A model generated the notes under the pieces. The model did no database searches. It had not been told where the DNA came from and saw only the letters and a program-made list of their open reading frames with translations. A stretch of DNA of 64,000 nucleotides from Rhodobacteraceae bacterium HTCC2083. Lineage in GTDB: Bacteria > Pseudomonadota > Alphaproteobacteria > Rhodobacterales > Rhodobacteraceae. Shown one piece after another: positions 19,041 through 28,992 of this stretch (position 1 is the stretch's first letter; each line of letters opens with the position of its first letter). The position numbers and the translations under genes are program-made. Location of the stretch: contig DS995276.1 in assembly GCA_000156115.1 (NCBI GenBank), positions 3,442,620-3,506,619 of the forward strand, in the 5' to 3' direction.

Positions 19041-22000
19041 TTATTGGCTCAACTTAGGCGGCGGGCGACGGAAAATTTCGCGAAACATGCCGGGGGTGAA
19101 AATACTGAGCGGATTCACGTCTATTCGCGGCAAAGCCGCCGGACCATCCGCGTTGAAATTAAAGCCAATAAGCCCCTCGCCGCGACGCGTAAAGATCGAA
19201 CCAATGCCGTTGATAACAAAAAATGGTGAGACAACGCCCTGCATATCGAGCTGTTTGCTCGCAACATCATAATAGCCATCTAAAGAAAGCCCTAACGAAG
19301 GACCAACCGCACTGCCCTCAGTTATAACAATTGTCTTGGGAGTGATGCGAAAACGACTGTTCACGTCCGTGAAGACCAGCCCCTGCCCATCAAGTTGTTC
19401 GAGCAGGCCGATCCCGCTTGCTGCACTCAGGAGCGCCAGTGCAGGCGGCGCATCTCGCAAACGCAAATTGTTGATCTCCAAGCTGCCATCATACTCACCC
19501 GCCCCCGCTCGCGGCGTCAAATTTAGGGTCATCGCACCCTCGTTCGCGTTCTTCAAAAGACCCGCATCACTGATCGTAGCACCCGCATTCCTGCTCTTGA
19601 TTTGTACAGCGGTACGCCCGTTTCGCGGGATCGTTTGCCCAGACAGCGCGCCTTTGCCGTTTAAGCGGCCGGTAAAATTGCCAGTCAGGCCATTGTTGGA
19701 TTGAAACGCGCCTTTGAAATTGCGCAAAACAATGCTTTCAGTGACTTGCAGGCGATCAAGTGTCACATCGAGCGGCGTCGCTACCTTGCTGCCTTGCGCA
19801 TTCTGTGCGGGGATTTTGCGCAGATCCAACGTCCCCCCGCCAAGTATGACCGCCGGAGGCGTGTTACGACCACGTCCCGTCAGCGTTACGGGCGCGTCGA
19901 GCCAATCACCGGCGCGCACGCGATCAAACCTCGCGCGCTCTAATGTGCCAGCCGCGCTGATGGTCACTGATCCATTCGCTTTCAACTCAGGCGTATCAAA
20001 GACCAAACGCTCAACAACGGGTGGACCTGTGTTCTTGCCACCAAGCTTGCCTATAACCGACAATGATCCACGACTGTTGGGTGCCTTGCGATATCCAAGC
20101 GGTGCAATCTTAACGTCCACGCCTTGCAAATTCGACGTCAGTGCAAAACTCGGGGCCTGTTTCGCGCGCAAGTTAATCGTGATCTCGCCCTGCCCTTTTC
20201 CAGTCACCGAGCCGGGCGGCAAACCAATGTTGAATGTATCCACAAACCGCTCGGACAGTTCGACCTGTCCTGTAAGCTGACTGCCCGCACCGGGCGTGCC
20301 AAGCGGCATACGCCACACGCCATCGACAGGCACAGCATCAATGCGGCCTTCCCCTTGCAGCACAATTTCGTTGGGTTTTGCAACTAAAGCAATACGATCG
20401 GCGGCGATTGTGCGCCCTTCAACCAAGGTATCGCTGCGCACACCTGTAACATCGCCTGAGATATCAAACAGGATCTCTGAGGTTTCGATCTTTTTCTTTA
20501 ACGGAAACCCTACCGTACCGGACACAGTTGCACGCCCATCCGCGAGCGTGACCGGTTGGCCCACTTTACTGAGAAACGAAAACGGTTTTTGATCAAGTAA
20601 GGAAAGCGCTGCGGTGACGCTACTTTGGGTTTCCAGACGCACCTTTGCGGGCGCGCCTTTTATCCGCATATCTGGAATCTCAAAGACGGTTCCGGCAACA
20701 TCTATGCGGCCACCTTGTGGTGGTGTAATTTGCCCAGCTTCAGTCGCGGCTATCAGGCTCGCCCCCTCGATGTGCACGTAACCGCGCGCATTTTCAATCA
20801 AAGGCATCGTTTTCATAAACCTCAACGAGGCATCGGAATAGGCAAAGTTCACATGCAAATCCGGCGGTGCATCGGGCACCGCGCGAAATGACATACGCGC
20901 ATTCGACACGTCTCCTTTGACGATATTTTGCGAAATCCAATTTCGTGTCTTGGCTTTGACGGTCTGCGGCCACACCTCTAATACACGTTTGATATCAAGT
21001 TCTTTGGAGCGCGCATCAAGTGCTACTTGCCAGCCGTCCAAACCGATATCCATACGCCCGTTTGCGATTACGACCTGCCCCGCTTCGCGCAAAACCAGTT
21101 GACCGATATCCAGACGGAAAGGATCAAAGACCAAGCGTAAATCGAGATCCGCCTGCTCTAGCGTGACGGGTGTCTCATAAAGCTGGTTAGGATTGGCACT
21201 GACGCTCCTCACGGTGAACTGCCCAAGCAAGGCTTCTGGCCAACCGCCCGGAGCATTTTGAAGCCGCGCGCGCCCTTCCGCGCTTGCTTCAAACCATGCG
21301 GATTTGATGTTCAATTCTGAAAATTCCAGAATGTTCTCAACAGGTTCATAGCTGAAGTAAGCCTGCGCGCCCTCAAACGGTACAGGTGTTGCCTCTTCTT
21401 TCGGCTGCACCACACCCTTGCCAATCTGAAGGGTAGCATTCAAGGGACCGAAGACGCCATTCTCGAAAACTTCAGAACGCAACGACCCCGAAATTGGTGC
21501 GCGCAAGGCTTCAATCCACGACAGGGCCTGACTTTGACTTGCAATATCTTGGGAGGGCGCATCCGCCAGTGAAATACCAACGCGCGCAGCCGGTGAGCCG
21601 ATTTCGCTCTCATAGCTCAATTCCATTGTGGTTGCGTAATCCTGCCCTCCAAGGAGTGCAAAATCAGCCCCGATTGTCAGCGCTTCGCCATCCGAGTTGA
21701 TCCGCATGCGGCCCCCGTCCACCGTCCACGCCCGCCCCGCGCGCGCGTCTTCATACAGCACAGTGAGACTGGTTGCATTGACCTCGCGCAGGTAGCGCAG
21801 CTCATGTTGAACAAGCAGGCTATCAAGGCTTTCGATGAGCGCGATCAAACTTGCGCCCTCGCCGCTGACTTGTAGTGCAGAGCCTATGGTCAAATCGAAC
21901 CCGCCATCTGAGCCACGGCGCAGCTTCATCAATGCGCCTGACAATGAGATTTTCTTTGGTAAGAATTGGCCTCTGATTGCGGCAGGAAACGCGGCGCGCA

Positions 22001-22349
22001 CGCTGAGCTCCCCAAGTGAGGCAAACGGCAGGCCCGTTTCATCCTTGACTGAAACGTTCTGGAAAAACACACGCGGACTTAGATCGGAGGGTTCAATGCG
22101 CAGCGACATCGTGCCAATGGCGATATCCACATTCGGCAAAGCTTCCGCGATCTTTACATCGATCTGCTTTTGCAACCAATCAGGCGCTTTGATGTCGCGC
22201 CCCACCAATAAAATAAAGCCAATCGCCAAAGCAACCACAAAACCGCCCAAGCCCGTCAGAACCGCCTGTGCAAAATGACGCTTGCGCAAAACGGGCTTGG
22301 GCTTTGAAAGCCCCGTTGCATCAGCGTCTGTTTGCGGCGTCTCTCTCAT
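19041..22349 (-). CDS. AsmA-like/DUF3971 envelope protein (1102 aa)
   Basis: 1102 aa with one N-terminal membrane helix (residues ~28-52; [16 protein letters not shown]) after a basic cytoplasmic start, then a long beta-rich periplasmic chain. A DUF3971-type region occupies the first two thirds (e.g. [15 protein letters not shown]) and an AsmA C-terminal-like region the end ([27 protein letters not shown]). Such AsmA/TamB/YhdP-like proteins form elongated grooves that move phospholipids between membranes; that role is inferred by family. It is followed after 4 bases by queA. The start lies about 95 bases from the divergent bcp. Confidence 0.82.
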   Translation of the reverse strand: MRETPQTDADATGLSKPKPVLRKRHFAQAVLTGLGGFVVALAIGFILLVGRDIKAPDWLQKQIDVKIAEALPNVDIAIGTMSLRIEPSDLSPRVFFQNVSVKDETGLPFASLGELSVRAAFPAAIRGQFLPKKISLSGALMKLRRGSDGGFDLTIGSALQVSGEGASLIALIESLDSLLVQHELRYLREVNATSLTVLYEDARAGRAWTVDGGRMRINSDGEALTIGADFALLGGQDYATTMELSYESEIGSPAARVGISLADAPSQDIASQSQALSWIEALRAPISGSLRSEVFENGVFGPLNATLQIGKGVVQPKEEATPVPFEGAQAYFSYEPVENILEFSELNIKSAWFEASAEGRARLQNAPGGWPEALLGQFTVRSVSANPNQLYETPVTLEQADLDLRLVFDPFRLDIGQLVLREAGQVVIANGRMDIGLDGWQVALDARSKELDIKRVLEVWPQTVKAKTRNWISQNIVKGDVSNARMSFRAVPDAPPDLHVNFAYSDASLRFMKTMPLIENARGYVHIEGASLIAATEAGQITPPQGGRIDVAGTVFEIPDMRIKGAPAKVRLETQSSVTAALSLLDQKPFSFLSKVGQPVTLADGRATVSGTVGFPLKKKIETSEILFDISGDVTGVRSDTLVEGRTIAADRIALVAKPNEIVLQGEGRIDAVPVDGVWRMPLGTPGAGSQLTGQVELSERFVDTFNIGLPPGSVTGKGQGEITINLRAKQAPSFALTSNLQGVDVKIAPLGYRKAPNSRGSLSVIGKLGGKNTGPPVVERLVFDTPELKANGSVTISAAGTLERARFDRVRAGDWLDAPVTLTGRGRNTPPAVILGGGTLDLRKIPAQNAQGSKVATPLDVTLDRLQVTESIVLRNFKGAFQSNNGLTGNFTGRLNGKGALSGQTIPRNGRTAVQIKSRNAGATISDAGLLKNANEGAMTLNLTPRAGAGEYDGSLEINNLRLRDAPPALALLSAASGIGLLEQLDGQGLVFTDVNSRFRITPKTIVITEGSAVGPSLGLSLDGYYDVASKQLDMQGVVSPFFVINGIGSIFTRRGEGLIGFNFNADGPAALPRIDVNPLSIFTPGMFREIFRRPPPKLSQ

Positions 22350-22445
22350 ATTTGGTGTATTGCCTTTAAATCACAAAGTTGGCGTTCACTTGTTTGCTCT
22401 CTTCTAATATGAAACCTAAGTCTAGCGAAACCAAGAGGATGCCAA

Positions 22446-22910
22446 ATGATTGATATCGGTGACAAAGCGCCTGATTTTACTTTACCTGCCAGCCGCGATC
22501 GCACGATTGCCCTTTCGGATGCGTCGGGTCCTGTTGTTTTGTTCTTCTATCCCCGCGACGACACGCCTGGTTGCACAAAAGAGGCGATTGCCTTCACCGG
22601 AATGGAAGCTGATTTTGCAGCATTGGGCGTCACAATATGGGGCATTTCAGCCGATAGCGTCGCAAGCCACGAGAAATTCGCTACAAAACACGGGCTCACG
22701 ATGCCGCTTTTGTCAGACGAAGATAACGCTATCTGTGAAGCCTTTGGCGTTTGGAAAGAAAAGAATATGTATGGCAAAAAATTTATGGGCATTGAGCGCG
22801 CGACGTTTTTGATTGCAGCCGATGGCACACTCGCGCAGGTTTGGCGCAAGGTGAAAGTGCCTGGTCACGCAGAAAACGTGCTAGAGGCCGCCAAGGCGCT
22901 ACAGGCTTGA
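22446..22910 (+). CDS. bcp: Thioredoxin-dependent peroxiredoxin (BCP/PrxQ)
   Basis: 154 aa with the AhpC/TSA fold: DIGDKAPDFTLPASR at the start, peroxidatic Cys in YPRDDTPGCTKEA (about residue 46), and WRKVKVPGHAENVLEA at the end. A second Cys lies in SDEDNAICEAFG at about residue 98. PrxQ enzymes reduce hydroperoxides and are recycled by thioredoxin. Its TGA stop overlaps a possible TTG start of the DUF455 gene. The divergent AsmA-like gene shares the upstream region. Confidence 0.94.
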   Translation: MIDIGDKAPDFTLPASRDRTIALSDASGPVVLFFYPRDDTPGCTKEAIAFTGMEADFAALGVTIWGISADSVASHEKFATKHGLTMPLLSDEDNAICEAFGVWKEKNMYGKKFMGIERATFLIAADGTLAQVWRKVKVPGHAENVLEAAKALQA

Positions 22911-23734
22911 AGCCTCTCGCAGAAATGGCGCTTGATGTGCTGCAAACGGCCGACGGGCGCGCGAAAACCGCTCTCTCTCATAAGTATGCAGCGGAGTGGC
23001 GTGCCGCACGTGCAGATGGCGCTTTCCCCGAGGTTGGCAGCGTTTTGCCGCCCATGCACCCTGCCCGACCCGAGGCGCCTGAATTACTGTCGCCGCGTGA
23101 TGTACCGCGCCGCAAACCAGGTTCTGAAACCGGTCGCATCGCCCTTCTTCATGCCGTCGCTCATATCGAACTGAATGCAGTGGACCTCCACTGGGACATC
23201 ATCGCGCGCTTTAGTCATATTCCTTTGCCTGCAGGGTTCTATGACGACTGGGTCAGCGCCGCGGATGACGAATCCAAACATTTCAATCTGATGTGCGATT
23301 GTCTTGAGGAATTGGGCAGCTTTTATGGCGCATTGCCTGCGCATGCGGGTATGTGGCGCGCAGCTGAGGACACGGCAGAAGACTTCATGGGACGACTCGC
23401 GGTGGTTCCGATGGTTTTGGAAGCACGCGGGCTGGATGTTACACCTAGTATGATCAAAGTGTTTCAAAACGCCAAAGCCAAGAGCGCCGTTGCCGCGTTA
23501 GAAACAATCTATGCCGAAGAAGTAAGCCACGTCGCTTATGGCTCTAAATGGTTCAACTTCATGTGCGGGCGCGAGAACGAGGATCCAAAAGAGGTGTTTC
23601 ACAAACTCGTGCGCACCTATTTCCACGGTACATTGAAACCACCTTTCAACGAAGAAAAACGCGCCGATGCAGGAATCCCACCGGATTTCTACTGGCCTCT
23701 GACAGAAGATTTGCCTGACCCGCAAGGCGAGTGA
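22907..23734 (+). CDS. DUF455 (ferritin-like) family protein
   Basis: 275 aa from a TTG that overlaps the bcp stop; an ATG at 22925 is the other candidate, and neither has a strong ribosome binding site. Family signatures: HAVAHIELNAVDLHWDI, DDESKHFNLMCDCLEELG and EEVSHVAYGSKWFN. The Glu/His-rich helices (E-x-H-x-D, DDESKHF, YAEEVSH) resemble a ferritin-like di-metal site, so metal-dependent oxygen chemistry is possible but unproven. Tight spacing makes cotranscription with bcp likely. Confidence 0.85.
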   Translation: MKPLAEMALDVLQTADGRAKTALSHKYAAEWRAARADGAFPEVGSVLPPMHPARPEAPELLSPRDVPRRKPGSETGRIALLHAVAHIELNAVDLHWDIIARFSHIPLPAGFYDDWVSAADDESKHFNLMCDCLEELGSFYGALPAHAGMWRAAEDTAEDFMGRLAVVPMVLEARGLDVTPSMIKVFQNAKAKSAVAALETIYAEEVSHVAYGSKWFNFMCGRENEDPKEVFHKLVRTYFHGTLKPPFNEEKRADAGIPPDFYWPLTEDLPDPQGE

Positions 23735-23934
23735 CGAAAGACTGACACACAAATCTTCGGCGATTTTCCGCCACAATTTTCTTCAATTTCCATGCTTTAC
23801 CTGAACGTAAACGCCAAATGACTTGCGTGAACGCGGCCTGCTGGCTATTTAAAACGCTCAAGGGGCCGCAGGACTTTCACTCAAGTACTGAAACGAGCAC
23901 CATATGTTGGGCTGGGACGAAAAGGGACGCTAGT

Positions 23935-25236
23935 TTGAAAAAACGGCTTTCGATTAATTTTAATGCGTTTTTGGAGCGCCATTTTCCTGAACGCAGAGTC
24001 TTTCTGCGTTCCGATGCGGACACGCGTTTTATTCGCTTGCGTCCGTCCACTCAAATCATCGCATATATCGGCGCTGCGTCAATCGTAACTTGGTCAATTG
24101 TTGCAACGTCCATTTTGTTGATGGACAGTATTGGCTCCGGAAATTTCCGCGACCAAGCCAAGCGTGACCAGAGTGCCTATGAGCGCCGTTTGAACGAGCT
24201 CTCTAGCGAGCGCGACGCGCGCGCCGCAGAAGCCCTAGCAGCGCAAGAACGGTTTAACGCGGCTTTGAGCCAAATTTCTATTATGCAGTCCGAGTTGTTG
24301 TCGTCCGAAACGCGCCGCCGCGAATTGGAGACTGGAATCGATGTGATCCAAACCACCCTGCGTAAAACCATGAAAGACCGCGAAGCCGCGCGTGATCAAG
24401 TGGCCCGGCTTTCAGATGGCGGCGCAGGTGTTGCTGCGAACAGCGTTAGCGATGACGCGGCTTTGAATTTTTTAGCTGCTGCTCTGGAATCCACTGCGCA
24501 AGAGCGTGATAAAGTGGTTGCGGATGCGCAAGATGCCCTTTTGCAAGCAGAAGAAATGAAGTTTGACATCCAAGTGATGGCAGACAAAAACGATCAAATC
24601 TTCCGCCAGCTTGAAGAAGCAATGACTGTTTCAGTCAAACCGCTCGATAAGATGTTTCGTGCCGCTGGTATGAACACGGACCGCATTTTGAATGAAGTGC
24701 GCAAAGGTTATTCCGGCCAAGGTGGCCCCTTGATGCCGCTGAGTTTTTCGACCCGTGGTTCTGCTGAAACAGCGGAGACCAAGCGAGCGAATGACATCCT
24801 GAAGGATATGGATCGTCTCAACCTTTACCGCATCGCTGCTCAGAAAGCGCCGTTTGCAAATCCTGTTAAAAGCGCGTTCCGCTTCACATCTGGTTTCGGA
24901 TATCGTTGGGGGCGCATGCACAAAGGCACGGACTTTGCAGCACCCCATGGCACACCGGTTTACTCAACGGCGGATGGCGTTGTGATCCATGCAGGTTGGC
25001 TGTCTGGCTACGGCAAGCTCGTGAAAATTCAACACCAGTTTGGTATAGAGACGCGCTACGCTCATCTGTCTAAATTCCGTGTGAAGGTCGGACAAAGGGT
25101 CTCGCGTGGTCAGCGCATTGGTGATATGGGCAACACTGGACGATCCACTGGGACCCATCTACACTACGAAGTTCGCGTCGGCGGCAAAGCCGTCAATCCG
25201 ATGATTTATATTAAGGCTGCAAACGATGTTTTCTAA
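23935..25236 (+). CDS. M23 (LytM) family peptidoglycan peptidase, membrane anchored
   Basis: 433 aa from a TTG at 23935 with AAAGGGA upstream; an in-frame opening from 23818 has no family features. A membrane helix (about residues 38-62) follows a basic start and a coiled coil of about 200 residues follows that (e.g. ERRLNELSSERDARAAEAL). The LytM domain at about 320-420 has metal ligands HKGTDFAAP (HxxxD) and GTHLHYEVR (HxH), both intact. It should cleave peptide crosslinks of peptidoglycan in the periplasm. The bactofilin gene starts within its last codons; the pairing of an M23 peptidase with a bactofilin is common and tied to local cell-shape control. Confidence 0.93.
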   Translation: MKKRLSINFNAFLERHFPERRVFLRSDADTRFIRLRPSTQIIAYIGAASIVTWSIVATSILLMDSIGSGNFRDQAKRDQSAYERRLNELSSERDARAAEALAAQERFNAALSQISIMQSELLSSETRRRELETGIDVIQTTLRKTMKDREAARDQVARLSDGGAGVAANSVSDDAALNFLAAALESTAQERDKVVADAQDALLQAEEMKFDIQVMADKNDQIFRQLEEAMTVSVKPLDKMFRAAGMNTDRILNEVRKGYSGQGGPLMPLSFSTRGSAETAETKRANDILKDMDRLNLYRIAAQKAPFANPVKSAFRFTSGFGYRWGRMHKGTDFAAPHGTPVYSTADGVVIHAGWLSGYGKLVKIQHQFGIETRYAHLSKFRVKVGQRVSRGQRIGDMGNTGRSTGTHLHYEVRVGGKAVNPMIYIKAANDVF

Positions 25237-25732
25237 AAGCAAAATCCACGAACCCGGGCCCAAGGCGGACGGCACCACTCCAGTAACAGCGGAGACGTCT
25301 TCTGCGGCACCCTCCGTGCCTCCGCGCTCGAGCGAGTTCAAGGCCTCTGCCCCAAAGGCAAAGCCGCCGGTCTCAACCTTGTCTGCAGACCTGCACGTCA
25401 CAGGTAACTTGAAAACCACTGGCGACATTCAGGTCGAAGGGACAGTAGAAGGCGACATTCGCGCGCATTTGCTGACCATCGGTGAAAGCGCGACAATCAA
25501 AGGCGAAGTGATCGCGGATGACGTTGTCGTCAATGGCCGTATCGTTGGCCGTGTCCGTGGTTTGAAAGTACGTTTGACGTCGACCGCACGTGTTGAAGGT
25601 GACATCATTCACAAAACGATCGCAATCGAGAGCGGTGCACACTTTGAGGGTTCCGTGCAGCGTCAAGACGATCCGCTGAATTCTAAGGGCGCTGGTAAAG
25701 TCCCAACCGGCGCACCGTCGAAGTCCGAGTGA
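25226..25732 (+). CDS. Bactofilin
   Basis: 168 aa. A disordered Pro/Ser/Ala tail (residues 1-50) is followed by the bactofilin beta-helix (about 52-150) with regular turns such as LHVTGNLKTTGDIQVEG, VEGDIRAHLLTIGESATIKGE and RVRGLKVRLTSTARVEGDI. Bactofilins polymerise without nucleotides at the membrane and position peptidoglycan enzymes. It overlaps the M23 peptidase gene by 11 bases, so translation is coupled. A rho-independent terminator follows at 25761. Confidence 0.93.
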   Translation: MFSKSKIHEPGPKADGTTPVTAETSSAAPSVPPRSSEFKASAPKAKPPVSTLSADLHVTGNLKTTGDIQVEGTVEGDIRAHLLTIGESATIKGEVIADDVVVNGRIVGRVRGLKVRLTSTARVEGDIIHKTIAIESGAHFEGSVQRQDDPLNSKGAGKVPTGAPSKSE

Positions 25733-25760
25733 TCTTCGACTGCAAATCGAATTTGATTGA

Positions 25761-25784
25761 GGGTCGCGCATTGCGGCCCTTTTT
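25761..25784 (+). terminator. Rho-independent terminator after bactofilin
   Basis: Stem GGGTCGC / GCGGCCC (7 bp with one G-U), loop GCATT, then TTTTT. It closes the M23-bactofilin unit just before rsgA. Confidence 0.85.
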
Positions 25785-25814
25785 CGTGTGCGCTTGCATG
25801 TTTTGGGAGGCGTC

Positions 25815-26894
25815 ATGAGCCGCAACTACGAAACCTTCCTCCCTGGAGCCTCCGCATCCCCTACCCTTAAAAACCCTTTAGAACGCCTTGGCTGGTCAGG
25901 CTTTTTCGCGCAGCAAACCGCAGCGGATGCGATGGCACAGACACCACCTGTGCGCGTCACATCCGTGCATCGCAGTGGTTTACAGGTGATCGGCGCTGAC
26001 ATTTCCGCCGTGCTGCCACCGCGCAAGGATGCGACAGTCGGTGATTGGTTTCTCTATAACGCGGAAACGCTTGCGGAGAGTGTTCTGCTCGAACGCAAAA
26101 GCCTGATCAAGCGACGCTCGCCTGGCAAAGACCGTTTCGAGCAGCTGATCGCCGCCAATATCGACACCGCCTTTATCGTGACCTCTTGCAACGCGGACTT
26201 CAACATTGCGCGGCTTGAACGCTATGTGGCGCTCGCCTTTGACGCAGATGTGACGCCCGTTATTTTGTTAACCAAAACTGACCTCTGTGAAGATGTCGAC
26301 CCCTATGTTGAGCAAGCGCAAAGTATCTCTGACCTTGTCCCCGTAACGCCGTTGAATGCGAAATCTGATGATACGGCTAAACAGCTCGCAACATGGTGTA
26401 ATAAAGGTCAAACCGTCGCTTTCCTCGGCTCTTCTGGCGTTGGAAAATCCACCCTAACCAATGCTTTAGCAGGCAGCGATGCCATTGAAACCGGCGAAAT
26501 CCGTGCGATTGACAGCAAAGGCCGTCACACAACAACGCGGCGCGAATTGCATTTTGTAGCCAGTGGTTGCGCTGTCCTCGACACCCCGGGCATGCGCGAA
26601 TTGCAGCTGACGGATGCGGCGGCGGGCGTTGGCGATCTGTTCGCGGATCTCGAAACGCTTCAAACCCAATGCAAGTTTCGCGATTGCGCCCATGACAGTG
26701 AACCCGGTTGCGCGATTAAGACAGCATTAAAAAACGGTGACATCGATCAAGCACGGGTAACTCGTTGGCGCCGATTGGTTGCGGAAGATGCGTTCAACAC
26801 CACTTCTCTGAGCGAACGAAAGCACAAAGAAAAGAACCTAAGCAAAATCATCAAATCGCTCGATATGAAAAACAGAATCGAACGTCCGAAGTAA
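25815..26894 (+). CDS. rsgA: Ribosome small-subunit-dependent GTPase A
   Basis: 359 aa from the ATG at 25815 with GGGAGG four bases before it; an earlier in-frame start is discounted. The circularly permuted GTPase order is visible: G4 (LLTKTDLC), then G5, G1 (GSSGVGKSTLTNAL), G2 and G3 (DTPGMRELQL). The zinc domain C-x5-C-x7-C-x-H region appears as CKFRDCAHDSEPGC. An OB-like N-terminal part (HRSGLQVIGADISAVLPPRK) precedes it. RsgA aids late 30S assembly. It stands alone between a terminator and a convergent HNH gene. Confidence 0.94.
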   Translation: MSRNYETFLPGASASPTLKNPLERLGWSGFFAQQTAADAMAQTPPVRVTSVHRSGLQVIGADISAVLPPRKDATVGDWFLYNAETLAESVLLERKSLIKRRSPGKDRFEQLIAANIDTAFIVTSCNADFNIARLERYVALAFDADVTPVILLTKTDLCEDVDPYVEQAQSISDLVPVTPLNAKSDDTAKQLATWCNKGQTVAFLGSSGVGKSTLTNALAGSDAIETGEIRAIDSKGRHTTTRRELHFVASGCAVLDTPGMRELQLTDAAAGVGDLFADLETLQTQCKFRDCAHDSEPGCAIKTALKNGDIDQARVTRWRRLVAEDAFNTTSLSERKHKEKNLSKIIKSLDMKNRIERPK

Positions 26895-26905
26895 GACACG
26901 TTTCG

Positions 26906-27523
26906 TTACGCCTCCAAATCAGCACCCCAATAGAGAAAATCAAGCCAAGTCTGATGTAATTCACTTTGCACACGTGCCAGTTTGCGACCAACCTTATCAA
27001 GATCATGCGGTGACGGCGCACGCGGTTTGCGCAGCAGTTTCATCCCTGCCTCGCGCGGCGTTCGATTGCTCTTGCGAAGGTTGCAGGATTGGCAGGCCGC
27101 CACGATATTTTCAAAAGTGGCTGGCCCTTTGCGAGAACGCGGCAGCACATGATCAAACGTCAGATCCTTGGCTGGTTTCTTCGCACCGCAATATTGGCAG
27201 CGAAACCCATCCCTCAAGAACAAATTGTAGCGCGTGAACGCCGCATTCTGGCGTTTGTGATACTGGCGCAGGCACACGACGGCCGGCACTTCAAAAGTTT
27301 GCGTCGCAGAGTGTATTTCGAGATCTTCGTATGTTTTCAGTTGGATGACACGATCTTGCAATACGGCGGTCATCGCTTCCTGCCACGACCAAGTCGACAA
27401 AGGCATCCAGCTCAGCGGTTGCATATCTGCGTTCAACACCAGTGTGCGATGGGTGTTGAGCTGGTGCATATGTGAGTGAGTGGACAACACCTCAACGCTC
27501 ATCATGAAAGCAACCCATCGCAT
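26906..27523 (-). CDS. HNH endonuclease
   Basis: 205 aa. The HNH module lies near residues 110-165: CQYCGAKKP, DLTFDHVLPRSRKG, TFENIVAACQSCNLRKSNR, with two CxxC pairs for zinc and the catalytic H in DHV. This stand-alone type is widespread in alphaproteobacteria as a housekeeping protein of unknown role, not linked here to a restriction system or intron. The N-terminal extension (VLNADMQPLSWMPLSTWSWQ) matches that family. Several in-frame starts exist, and the first ATG is used. It is convergent with rsgA. Confidence 0.85.
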   Translation of the reverse strand: MRWVAFMMSVEVLSTHSHMHQLNTHRTLVLNADMQPLSWMPLSTWSWQEAMTAVLQDRVIQLKTYEDLEIHSATQTFEVPAVVCLRQYHKRQNAAFTRYNLFLRDGFRCQYCGAKKPAKDLTFDHVLPRSRKGPATFENIVAACQSCNLRKSNRTPREAGMKLLRKPRAPSPHDLDKVGRKLARVQSELHQTWLDFLYWGADLEA

Positions 27524-27596
27524 AGGGTCTTCGTGCTGTTTCTACGGTCGGTTTTGATGATTTTCTTGAACCCGCATCCCCCATCGATTGCAGCAA

Positions 27597-27619
27597 AAAC
27601 GCAGGGTTAGTCCTGCGAC
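27597..27619 (-). terminator. Terminator of the cbiD-cobK-alkA-esterase unit
   Basis: On the minus strand CGCAGG, loop ACTAAC, CCTGCG is followed by TTTTT. The 6-bp stem is perfect. It lies about 80 bases past the esterase stop and upstream of the HNH gene. Confidence 0.8.
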
Positions 27620-27700
27620 ATCTCACCGTCACTATATATGGGGTTCACATTCTGGCAAGCGTCTTCATGAAGGCCTTGCCAAAGCGTTGTTTCACAAGGG

Positions 27701-28366
27701 TTAAAGATTCAACTTATCGCGCATAAATGCCAATGCTACCGACAGTCCATCGGGCGCAATGCCATGTGCGGTGCCTTTCATTATATGCGCGAACACATCC
27801 TCAAAGCCGGCTTTTTGGAGCGCATCCGCCGCCTCAGGTAGCGATTGCACAGGCACAACATCATCCGCATCGCCATGCACCAAGAGGATCGGAGGGCGCA
27901 CAACGACATCATCGACCAAATCCTCAGGCGCGAGCAAACGACCGGAGAACCCGACAACACCTGCCACTTCGTCTTCGCGGCGTGGGGCCACATGTAGCGC
28001 CATCATCGTGCCTTGGGAAAAGCCAAACAGCACCACCTGCTCGGGCAACACATCTTCGTCCACCATCAAAGCATCAAGAAAAGCGTTCAAGTCTGCGACA
28101 GCTGAGGTCATGCCGCGCTCAGCTTCCTCCTCAGAGGAGCCATCGATCCACGGGATGGGAAACCATTGGAACCCCATGGGCGCGCCTGCGCAACCTTCGG
28201 GAGCGTCGGGGGCCACGAACAAAGTGTCAGGCAAATGTTCACCCAAAGGATCCGCCAGACCCAAAAGATCCGCGCCATTCGCACCATATCCGTGCAAGAA
28301 CACCACAACAGAGCGCGTTTCGCCGGAAACAGCCTCTTTGCGCTGAGAATTTAAAACTCGTGTCAT
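27701..28366 (-). CDS. Carboxylesterase/phospholipase-type alpha/beta hydrolase (COG0400-like)
   Basis: 221 aa from the ATG at 28366, which overlaps the alkA stop (ATGA). The oxyanion stretch is VVFLHGYGANGADL. The nucleophile elbow GFSQGTMMALH has Ser at about residue 116. The catalytic Asp is probably in VHGDADDVVP and the His in GTAHGI. It resembles YpfH-like and carboxylesterase 2-type short-chain hydrolases. The substrate is unknown. It is the last gene of a coupled unit with cbiD, cobK and alkA; no direct role in cobalamin synthesis is proposed. Confidence 0.88.
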   Translation of the reverse strand: MTRVLNSQRKEAVSGETRSVVVFLHGYGANGADLLGLADPLGEHLPDTLFVAPDAPEGCAGAPMGFQWFPIPWIDGSSEEEAERGMTSAVADLNAFLDALMVDEDVLPEQVVLFGFSQGTMMALHVAPRREDEVAGVVGFSGRLLAPEDLVDDVVVRPPILLVHGDADDVVPVQSLPEAADALQKAGFEDVFAHIMKGTAHGIAPDGLSVALAFMRDKLNL

Positions 28367-28992
28367 CGTATTCCTTCCCGTGATTTTACAACGCGGTAGT
28401 AGGCCCAAAGCACGCGCGCTGCAACCGAGCGCCACGGCGACCAGTCACCTGCGATCTCGCGCATTTGTTTTTCTTTGGGCCGCTCTGGCAAACCCAACAG
28501 GTCTTTTGCAGCCTCTTGCAAAGCGAGATCGCCATGCGCGAACACATCAGCGCGCCCTAAACTGAACATCGCGTAAATTTCAGCGGTCCATTGACCGATA
28601 CCAGTGACCTGCGTGAGCGTTTTGATCACTTCATCCGAAGGCATGTCGCGCAGGGCTGAGTAGTCGATCCGCGCTTCCGCCAGAGCGCGTGAGTAACGCA
28701 TTTTCTGACCACTTAAGCCGCCAGCGCGCAGGTCTTCGTCGCTTGCATGCGCAATCCTATCTTCCGAGGTCAGATTAAGCCCTTCCATACGCGCCCAAAT
28801 CGCATTGGCGGAGGCCACCGACACTTGCTGGCCGATAATCGCATTCAGCAACTGCGCAAAACCTTCTTCCTTTAAACGCAGGGGCAACGGGCCAATTTCC
28901 TCAATCGCGCGTTTGAAGCGAGAGTCATATTCAGCCAACCATCGCGCACCCTCTAGGACACAAGTGTCGCCTTTGATGATGCGTTCACCCAT
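28363..28992 (-). CDS. DNA-3-methyladenine glycosylase (AlkA-like, HhH-GPD)
   Basis: 209 aa. The helix-hairpin-helix and catalytic Asp occur as LTQVTGIGQWTAEIYAMFS and ADVFAHGDLALQEA (Asp near residue 153). An N-terminal helical lobe (FAQLLNAIIGQQVSVASA) is typical of the HhH-GPD superfamily. There is no C-terminal 4Fe-4S cluster, which favours the AlkA group over endonuclease III. It excises alkylated bases. Its start overlaps the cobK stop by 8 bases and its stop overlaps the esterase start, so it sits in a coupled unit with two cobalamin genes. Confidence 0.9.
   Translation of the reverse strand: MGERIIKGDTCVLEGARWLAEYDSRFKRAIEEIGPLPLRLKEEGFAQLLNAIIGQQVSVASANAIWARMEGLNLTSEDRIAHASDEDLRAGGLSGQKMRYSRALAEARIDYSALRDMPSDEVIKTLTQVTGIGQWTAEIYAMFSLGRADVFAHGDLALQEAAKDLLGLPERPKEKQMREIAGDWSPWRSVAARVLWAYYRVVKSREGIR

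Noticed and set aside
26906-27523. Homing or restriction endonuclease
   Set aside because: The HNH protein is a free-standing gene between rsgA and an esterase unit, with no intron, intein or methyltransferase partner.
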